Source of the DNA: Liolophura sinensis
Taxonomy: Eukaryota; Mollusca; Polyplacophora; Chitonida; Chitonidae
Assembly (NCBI RefSeq): GCF_032854445.1
Contig: NC_088295.1
Coordinates: 28,571,385-28,635,384, forward strand
DNA length: 64,000 nucleotides
Direction: 5' to 3'
Numbering within the stretch: position 1 is the stretch's first letter; each line of letters opens with the position of its first letter. Positions 55,001-64,000 of the stretch are shown here, one piece after another. Under the pieces are notes generated by a model. The model was not told the DNA's origin. It did no database searches and saw only the letters and a program-made list of their open reading frames with translations. Position numbers and translations under genes: made by a program.

Positions 55001-58000
55001 GCTCCGGAACCATAAAGCTTCAACAATATTTTGACGAATGTTTGCTTAACATTGAGTAGATTAAAATACGTCCATGCAGGTGTCAGGAAGCGCTCGAAAG
55101 ATAGTCCTAATCATCTTTTCTTGACACCTGTACAAAACTCAGGTTTAGTCATAATCCGTATTGTAAAGGTGCTTGGCAAAAAGGTAGAAGGAGGGTTGAC
55201 GCAAATTTCACATTTGTTATGAACAAGTATTTTACATTATTAAGTCACTCATCCGCAACTCCAATGTTATGTTAACCGAGAGTCTATGGGCGCGATGAAC
55301 GGCTAATCCTATGGCGGACAGGTTAGGAAAACAAAATGCCGTTTGGTGAAATGTCCTTACTCTATCCAGTTCACGACTTGTTATGAATAGACCGGAAATA
55401 GTTGCAATCTGACTAAATAATTCCCTCTTTGGAAGCGGTGCCTGTCAGCTCGCGATCAGCAACAGGTAGCTAATCGCGTATTGTGTCCGGGCCTTTGTGC
55501 GGCGTCGAAACGCTCAGACAACTGATCACCGTCACCCATAGACAATAACGTCTGGTTCAAAGGTCAGCCTGACCCAAAGAGACTTTTCGATTTATGGTAT
55601 GTCAACATCATCACCAGCTGTCAACAGGCCTCTTCCGCAGTAAACCGACATGAAAACAATAACAACAGTGGAAGGGCAATTTTCATCCTGATATGACAGG
55701 CTTGAGCCGTTTTCTCACAAGCCCATCGTCAAACATGGCGACCACCCTAAGACACGAGACCTGTACAAGCCGTGACAAATTTAAGCCTTTGCCCTGGGGG
55801 GTGTGGGGATGTGGGTGTCTTAACCCATCATTAACAGGACACCGCCTTGAGGGTTCCGTCTTGCCCCCTGAATAGATACATACATCCCTGAGATCCTCTT
55901 ATCTAGCTGTACTTATACCGATAATAATATGACTTGAACACAGACTGGAGACGAATGTCAAAGTAGCCGTCAACAACATTCCTCAAACTGTTTTCGTATT
56001 ACTGATCATATCGAAAGTATTTGTCACATACAAGAAGGTGTTTTGTTTACATTTAATGCTTTATCAATTATACTGATTAATACTCCAGACGATGATTGTA
56101 AATATCTTCCATTGTGATTTATACAGTTTGTTAATAGGCACAGTTTATTATGGCAGTGTATGAATGTGTCCTTATTGACGGGAGTTTTTGTTAATATCAA
56201 CAGATCCTAAATATGGGGAGTATTAAAATGGGAACTGAGCAAAGGTTACGAAGCGGAAGAACCGTGTAGACATTCAACATCTCCAGAGGGAGATTATTTG
56301 CTTCAAATGCAATGTTCGGTTTGAAGTGAAATACTGGATTTATAGCCCCCCGCCCCCTCTATTGCACCAGTATACGAGAGATAAGGGCAAAAGGTCCCAC
56401 AATGTCATGTTAGCTTCATAAAATTATATATAAAAGAGTGTGCTCATTGACGTGGCTTTCAGAGAGGTCGGAGCTTGGCATGTTTTTGTAACGAGCAAGT
56501 CGTTGACACTTAACCCGAGGCCGAAGAGATAAAAGATTAACCTGCACAATACAGATTACCGGGATACGTTACAAGAGCAAAAATGTCAAAAAGCGTCTTA
56601 TTTTTCTTTTTTCGCTTTTGGCTGTTTAAATTGTATTCGTTGACTCAGTGAAGTGTGAACGGATGCTTGTAATTGGCGCCTTAAGCTCTTCCCTGTAGTC
56701 GAACCATCTGCTTTTGATGTCTCGGACAATGACTAGTCCGTGATAATGGCCACCGTCGCTATTCACGGCCGTTGTCCAGTTGACCTGCCGACAAATTAGT
56801 GGCATCTCTTTATTAATTTACCTCCAACTTCAAACTGCTATTTTCTCCATTACGTTTGTATTTTGATATCAAAGTGAGCAATGAACCGATGCGTAGTGGA
56901 GACCCTTATATGTTACCGCTTGTTAACTGGTTAATGTCAGCATTTGGACGGGAGGTAACCGTATGCTACAGGTTCTCTGTTCATGACCGCAAGCAAACAA
57001 AAGCCTATTACACAAAACGGTAAGAAGACGAGCATCTGGTTAGTGATTGTGAGGTATTTAGCGTGCATAGTACAGATGATGGGAGGGGATAGTTGGAACT
57101 GACAAAGGGGATGAATGCCATGGCAGATTCTCAGAGAATGCCAAAGTCCATAGATACTTCAGATACAGCACAGAGACATGAATTTCAGCTGACTTGCCAT
57201 GTCGATAGTGACCTGGGTAACATGAGTGGGTATTGATACTGACACTGACGGCGGTTGTACTGGCATCATAGGCGTACTCTTTGTATGCTTAAACAGCCTT
57301 ACACAATTCTCCGGACTCTTCGTGAAGTTGAATGGGGAGGGGTTAAAGACGCAGTGAGGTTGAGCTAAACATGCAGTAAGGGGCGGGCAAGGTGTTCATA
57401 TAGGCATGCAATCAAACAAATGATACTCAATGATTGATTGATTTTTTTGCTATTATTTAATATTTCAACTTTTATTTAAAACATATGCTATAGTATTCTA
57501 TTTATATTATAAAAAGTAATGATGATTATGAAGTATAACTACATATCTTAGGTATATATTATTTACCTGGATATGATCAGGCAATGAACTATATGCGACT
57601 ATTAAGAAAAAGGTTGTTTCTTTCACGAGAACCTACATCGATTTAATTAAATTAAACGGCTTCGAATACAATTAATACACATCCCGATAAATTGTATCAG
57701 CTGTGTTTGTTCACCTTCGATGGCTGAACAATCTGTCAAGTCACTCTTTTTTGATGCTTCCGTTTTTCAAATAAATGTAATTGTAGAATAATCTGTTCAA
57801 CTTTCAAAGATTTTCCACATTAAAGATTTTATGTCAGAAATTGGATGTGAGCTAAGTGGGTTCATTCAAGTTTTCTCTCGGAATTATGATACTATTGCAG
57901 TTTTGAACAAGCAAAGGATCAGCTTTAGATCTCAGGCACGGGTGTAGAATTCCACCTAAAGGCGCAAGTCCTCCAAAAGTGATGGACAAAAATGTTGATC

Positions 58001-58760
58001 TTGTCATTTCTTGACAGCTCTTCCCTTACCTATGTTTATTTGAAAGTATTCTAACACGGAATGATTCACGGGAAACAATGTTACACATAGTATCAGTGTC
58101 GGTTTTACCATGATGGACACTGTATATATTTGCACAGGTAAGGCTTTTCTCAGAGCCAGGTGTGTTTCCAGGTCAACGGGATCTCGCCACGTTACGTGAG
58201 CAGACTTGATAATACAGACATATACATTACACATAAAGAAAACCCTTATTACTTGTTGATGTTGTATTCGACATTCGTTAATGAGTCATCAATCATGTGG
58301 CGTTTAACCGACATTCCGGTTCGTTATTCGCAAGAGGAATTTTTATTTTATGTATTGATTTAGTTACCTGATTGTTGTTTAACCCTTGTATATACAAAAA
58401 TTGTGCACATATGCGAGTTTTGAAGTTTTATGAGTGAAGGAGACTCCGAGTATAAACCACGGAATTTTTGCAAAAAAGGTCTTCTAGCAAAATATCTTAC
58501 ATGTAACATTCGTCATACTGGTGGGAAACAAGTGGTTTTAATCAGCGAACTTCACGCAAGATCACTCCGCCGATCGCTTATATCGCCAACAAGGCTCCGA
58601 TAACTGTTCGGTTTTTAACAGCAGCCATCTACACACGTGTAGAAATTCGCGTGGGATATTATGAAAGCCCTAATTAGCAGTAATATGCAATTTTTTTTCT
58701 TTGGATCCTCAGCAATACAACCGAAGTGTGAAATCGATCGGATGAACGGTTGTGGAGAAA
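52046..58760. other. 6.7 kb without genes or recognised transposons
   Basis: No exon with usable splice sites and frame, no SINE-1/2/3 copy and no minisatellite seen. ORFs of 60-107 codons (for example 53312-53635) are unremarkable in composition and unmatched to any family I know. Low repeat content compared with 1-45 kb. Confidence 0.4.
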
Positions 58761-58842
58761 ATACATACATACATACATACATACATACATACATACATAC
58801 ATACATACATACATACATACATACATACATACATACATACAT
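58761..58842. repeat. (ATAC)n microsatellite, ~20 copies
   Basis: Uninterrupted ATAC/CATA repeat of 82 bp. The MYVC and THIY peptide repeats on the two strands are artefacts of it. Confidence 0.98.
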
Positions 58843-61800
58843 CCTATCGTCTGAACGACTTTACTGGCTATGTCGTCTAAAGCATCGGTCTCGATGCAAA
58901 CTATGGGCTTTCATGTTAACACTCGTCAACACAAACACACCGAAGTGAAACAAAAACGTGCAGTATGTGGTTCGATGTATTAATATCTAAACTGTTTTGT
59001 GTTTGTTACAGTAATTTTTAACATATTCCATCCATTTTGACTGGTTCACACAAATTTTTCAAGACCCGCTGGAATGTAATTCTACCCATGGACTGTCTTC
59101 TGCAAAAAAACGGTGGCAATTTACGTTTTATTGTCACAGCCATAAAAAAAACGTTACGTAGCTTATCCTGATTTAATTCTTTCAAATCAGTCCACAGTGC
59201 ATTTTTAATATGATTTTATCGAATACATACGAAAAGTAATCTTTGACTTTAAGATGGAAACAAAATGTATTTATCTAATGTGTTCTGAATAATCTATTCA
59301 ATGGCCAACCATATGCGAGTGAGAACCAGTCCTTTAGACGAAGTGTAAACCTATCCACTCTGATAAACATTCCGTGGCCTGAAATCATCCTGTGAAGACA
59401 TTTCTCACTGGAATAAAAGTGTGGACACGTGCGAAGACAGTGAAGACAACAATATGAATTTGCACTATTTCATCCAAAGATAACGTTATGTGTATGTTTC
59501 AAGCAATAGGCATAATACATTGCATGCTTACACATTCGGAAATTTGCATAAAACACGCGGTGTATTGAATTGTCAGTGCATACCTCTATATACGAATTTT
59601 TGAAAAATAGTTCAACAACATGATTGGATGGTTCACAAAGCTCTCTGGTAGTTTAAAGTTATTCGTGGTCTTTTGGTACAAGTTATAGGCAGAATAAAAG
59701 TGTCTGAAGTGTTCAGATTGCTTGGATATGTGACACTACACACAGTCACATTTATTAACAAAGTCAATTATTTCACTTTGCCGGAGTATACGCCAGTGCA
59801 GTGGGTCAAGTTACATTTGGGCTTAGTGCACTTATGGACCACCCCAGATTTGTGACTTTTCTCTTTAAAAAAAAATAACAACAAACAGTAACAACAGTCT
59901 ATCTGGACCTGACAACTCGGCTCCGGCTTGGGTTTGAATGCAGATCAAGGGGTGTGTGGGGACTAAAGAGGATCGGTAGAAGAACCTTGCAGAATCAAGC
60001 GTCAGGGGTTGGGTGATTATCTACCCCGGTCACTTCGCCGTGTTTGGCTGGAGCTCAAGAGCACACACAAACTTCGCAATTTGTCCGGGCGTATCTTTTG
60101 CTGGATCCGTCCAGGTGTGGTGGCTGGGTAGAGGAGACTGAGGAGAGCATGACCGACGGACAATTAGACCATCGTGCCAGTGTAACAGTAGATTCGTATT
60201 AAAAAGGAGAGACATGCCAAGGAACAATTCAAGCTCCATTCCGAGTCGAGGGAATCTTTGTGGACGCAGGATTAAAACACGCGTGCTCTTTCCGCCACAC
60301 ACATTACCCCGAGAAAGTCAAGAAATCGCTGAAATTCACGCCAGTGTCCTATTTCATTCTCCTTGTTGACAATGTTTACCCACCATCGGCAAAAGTAAGA
60401 AAAGACTAGGGTTTGGTCCTCCTATGGCTTTTTAATTTGACAGTAAAATTGTAATATCTTCGAGAGGTTGTGTCACGTATTTTGCCCCCAGAAGGCTTGA
60501 ATGAAACACTGAAAAGAAGCGATTCTTAAATGCAGAGCGGATAAAGATTTCCTCTCCACGCATACGGTATCAGGCGCATTTGAATGTAGGGACTATGGTC
60601 ACTTTTTTCTCTGCACCATTATTACTAGTAAATGTTTAACACAGTGTGTGATTTTGTTGAACTATGCTGCCTTACTATAGGCGATATAAGTTTTACAAAG
60701 CATACATACTGGCCAATATTTCGATCATCTCTTTGATGCCTTTTTGTTATGTAAGTATTAAGGAATGAGCATTGTCGAAAATCACTGCCTTACAAACCAA
60801 ACGTCAAGTAGGCGGCAGATAGCTTCGAACACGAGGCCTTACTGAAGGTTAGTAAAGACGAGAGACAACCGGATGGTACAGTTTTCTTCCAGCGGGTCTG
60901 CCAAGTACTTCATGGCACTTGAAGGAAAACAGAACAGAATTCTGATATAATCTGTTGAAACTTTCTATAGAAACATTATTTGAGACCATAGCTTTATGTG
61001 CCAAATCCCTTGTATGTCAGAAGAAAAAACTGACGACTGACGAGCCTATCTCACTCAAACTTGCAGGCCGTCATTATATACATATAGCCAAACGATGACG
61101 TCATGTTTTCTTGGCTCTAGCTTAAGGGGTTGACCTCTGCACGCTTAGCACTCCTGCCTTTAGTCAAACACTCATGCCTATCAGTTATGACGGCATGATG
61201 TCCTATTGTTGTGATTTTAATCAGTTCTTGTTTTAACAAATCAAGGGAAATTTTGTCTTTCAGAGTCTTATACTCAAGTAGGCCTATAACTTTTTTAATT
61301 ACGCTTTTCAATCTTGGTGTCTGGAACTCGCCCTTACTGAGCTGCTGAGACTATTTAGATGTTATAATAGGTCTGAGACTATTTAGATGTTATAATAGGT
61401 AGCAATGTTTGGATCCAAAGAGTGCAGGTTCACCGTGACTTTTCAACTCAGAGGAGTGGGACGTGATTTTAGTAGGGAGATGGTGATGAAGAAACTACGG
61501 GACAGGCTTATCATCATCTAGGCTTCACGCCTAACATGTTATTGTTAATAAAAATAACTGGTTGTAGATGAATAGGAGTGTTTTCTCCCTGGTCCAGCTA
61601 CTGAAGCTAGACGAGCTTTTCTTGACTGGTTGGGTTCCCGCTTAATGAACAGTCAACTCGCCCTGTAATCACATTTAAGCTTGACTGTGAGCTAACGTCT
61701 AACACCTGACGTAAATTAAACTAAATTACAGGTGTGAAAAACAGACAGTGGCTTGTTTGCGGAATGTGACGCACACCCCAATCTGACGGCCGAGTTTGAA

Positions 61801-62299
61801 TTCAGCACAAAGAATGTGACAAGCACCTTCCGCTTTTTCATTGGTTCGACACACAGGTCAATATTTTGCCAACACCCAGCTCAACCCCAGCTTCATCCGG
61901 GCGATGTGTGAACTTGTATACATATTGTATAGTTCACAGCTACTGTTTGAAGGTTCTTCTCAAATCTGCGAAAGGGTATTGAAGCTGTCTAATTTTCTGG
62001 GGACGTTTGGAGACTCGTAAACAAAGCGACATTGGATAAATAGAACAGCAATCTGGACGAATTTAGATTCATTAACTTGTATGAAGAGAGTTTTTCCGAA
62101 CCTAAAGCATCAAACTTTGTGCACCCATAGCTGCTAGGACTGGAAATCTAAGGGCAACGAACCAAGACAGCTTTTGCCATGCTGACAAAAAAAAAAAAAT
62201 AAAATAAAGAATAAAAAATAAGAAATAAAACCAAAAATAATTTGCTTGTTTTAAAAAAGGTAATTGAACATTACTGGTGAAATACTAGTATTCATGAGT
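58843..62299. other. Non-coding stretch
   Basis: No gene supported. A 28-bp direct duplication (CTGAGACTATTTAGATG, TTATAATAGGT) lies at 61345-61400 and an A-rich tract at 62187-62235. Confidence 0.4.
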
Positions 62300-62340
62300 A
62301 GGCCTACAGCGTAAAACGCCAATCAAATTAATAAATGAGT
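62300..62340 (+). mobile_element. SINE-1 tail remnant
   Basis: GGCCTACAGCGTAAAACGCCAATCAAATTAATAAATG matches only the final 40 bp of the family. Confidence 0.5.
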
Positions 62341-63589
62341 CAAAATCCATTGCGTTAAGGGTAAACATGATTTTTAAATAACGGATGACATTGGCATGAT
62401 GGTGATGTAAAAAAATATTGAATCAGGGATATATGGATTCGGAGTTAGAGAATTGTAGATTTATAAACGACCAATCTAACATGACATGGTACACCAATTC
62501 GTGGTAAGAGTCTTAACTGACAGTCTACGCTTACCAATATGCATGGTGTTGTACTGTAAGTTGAGAATTGGCACTCAAAAAACCCATGATGCTGATCAAC
62601 AGCTATAGCCTTAGCTGACAATGAACACTTGCAAACATGCATGGTAGGCGTCTGAATAGGAGTTTTGTAATCAGCCATAGCAGAAAATTGGTTCTCAAGA
62701 ACACCCAGTTAACCCGAACTGAAAATCGACACTTATAACAAATAGCATCTGTGAATCTGACTGTTTCAAAAATTCATAGATGTGTTTGTCTCATCAGAGA
62801 TAACCCATATTTGTTTATCATATTTTTTATTATAACGAGCTATATTAAAGTTTATTGCTGTATGTCGTTCAAACTACGAAGCTTTCTCAATTACTCTGAG
62901 AGAATATATGCTGCACTATATGTTCATCATTGTTGCTCTGATCGGTGACTGGGATGGTGGCTGAGTTCCACTAGCACTTGTACCTCTCTAGTAGATTACC
63001 AGGTGGCCCTCCCCTAGAATCACGAAGCTGCCCTAGCCTTCAGTCAGACTTAGCCTTACCTTGTGACAAGATTCCTGAGCGTACATTTGAACTTAAATCC
63101 TAATTATCATTAAGGTCTAAGACAACTCCTAGAGTCATTAAAGTGAGTCATAATGTAAGCGGGGTAAACTATTTTAAAGTTAAAACTGAGCCTGATTGAA
63201 TTGAAAGACAACTCCATGATCCTGGGAACAGATATAGTACGCGTTGTAGCCACTTGCTCCTTCCCACCATCAGGACCCTATGAACACCCACGAAATGTGG
63301 TCACCCGCACCTTATCACCATCAGGACCCTATGAACACCCACGAACTGCAAGCGTTAATGCTCCGTTGAAATGGAACGAGGCTGACGGAGATTTCTAACA
63401 ATTTACCGTGCGGTTTTAATCCACGATGGCAAAACGGTCAGAGGCACGTTTAGAAAATGTCAAAATGAAGAGTGTCAACAGTAAACAGGTTTTCACTCTG
63501 ACTTTTGCAACTTGATCGATTGAGGTTTTTTCTTTTCAGCTAGACTAAGGACGTCTAATAAATTGAATATAGCATCAGCACATGTTTTT
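62341..63589. other. Non-coding; short 51-bp duplication
   Basis: ACCATCAGGACCCTATGAAC and CACCCACGAA recur at about 63266 and 63317, 51 bp apart. Nothing else recognisable. Confidence 0.4.
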
Positions 63590-64000
63590 TTTTTACCTAA
63601 TTCTACTTAAGCCATGGTGCTATAGGGATGTCTAACTTGTTGCTTTTAAACATTTACGTGAATAGTTATAGAATAAAAACCTCACTTAGGTAACTTGACA
63701 GGCGCCCGGATTCCACCGCTGATGTGTGGCCGTTTGCCCACTACACACTGTTGTCATTCTACTGGTTTTACTCCCCACACTGTCGTCATTCTATTGGTTT
63801 TACTCCCACACTGTCGTCATTCTACTAGTTCTACTCCCCATACTGCCGTCACTCTTCTGGTTTTACTCCCATCACCGTCGTCACTCTTCTGGTTTTACAC
63901 CTCTCACTGTCGTCACTCTTCTGGATTTACTCCCCACACTGTCGTCACTCTTCTGGTTTTACTCCTCTCACTGTCGTCACTCTTCTGGTTTTACTTCCCA
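63590..64000 (+). repeat. Interspersed element 'P' copy with 31-34-bp tandem expansion, open at window end
   Basis: TTTTACCTAATTCTACTTAAGCC, GTGCTATAGGGATGTCTAAC and CTTAGGTAACTTGACAGGCG align with 35410-35500. From 63743 the CACTGTCGTCACTCTTCTGG, TTTTACTCCC word is repeated about eight times and continues past the edge. Confidence 0.75.

Noticed and set aside
58615-58948. ORFs with MYVC and THIY peptide repeats
   Set aside because: Translation of the ATAC microsatellite on either strand.
60030-60302. 90-codon minus-strand ORF
   Set aside because: No recognisable domain, no flanking exons; proline/leucine-rich composition follows local base composition.

Overview
This is eukaryotic nuclear DNA. 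It is intron-rich, AT-leaning, and full of tRNA-derived SINEs, minisatellites and decayed transposons. Two SINE families stand out: one has a T-rich-rc/AATAAATAAA tail, the other a CACTCACTC tail. Together with a decayed Ty3/gypsy element they look molluscan to me, most likely gastropod. That is recognition from memory, not a database match.

Layout. (1) 911-3775 (+): the last two coding exons of a gene I do not recognise, separated by a 2.7-kb intron that is mostly a roughly 53-copy 38-bp minisatellite. (2) 6303-7472 (-): an intact, intronless mitochondrial trans-2-enoyl-CoA reductase (MECR), convergent with the first gene. (3) About 9.59-12.9 kb (-): a Ty3/gypsy retrotransposon relic with gag, zinc knuckle, protease, start of RT and integrase C-terminus, with a large internal deletion. 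(4) 13111-25174 (-): gene A. I rebuilt it from splice sites as seven exons with fully consistent phases, 422 aa: signal peptide, three fibronectin-III-like domains, one transmembrane helix and a short tail ending YETIRTSYLHPI. (5) 29854-39521 (-): gene B, a tandem paralogue with the same seven exons and phases. It carries an in-frame TAG at codon 30 in the signal-peptide exon and a degenerate 5' splice site after exon 5. The rest of its frame is open. (6) 41-44 kb: a nest of 46-bp minisatellite arrays, a non-autonomous interspersed element and a near-complete SINE. (7) 44-64 kb: no gene I can support. It holds a 76-bp near-identical satellite (49.3-50.1 kb), a CATA microsatellite, few SINEs, and another copy of the interspersed element running off the right edge.

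The genes do not form a pathway. MECR is mitochondrial fatty-acid synthesis housekeeping. The A/B pair is a lineage-level tandem duplication of a cell-surface FN3 receptor-like protein of unknown ligand. That pair is the most interesting content here: the ectodomain has diverged unevenly, the membrane and tail module is conserved, and one copy appears to be dying or re-spliced.
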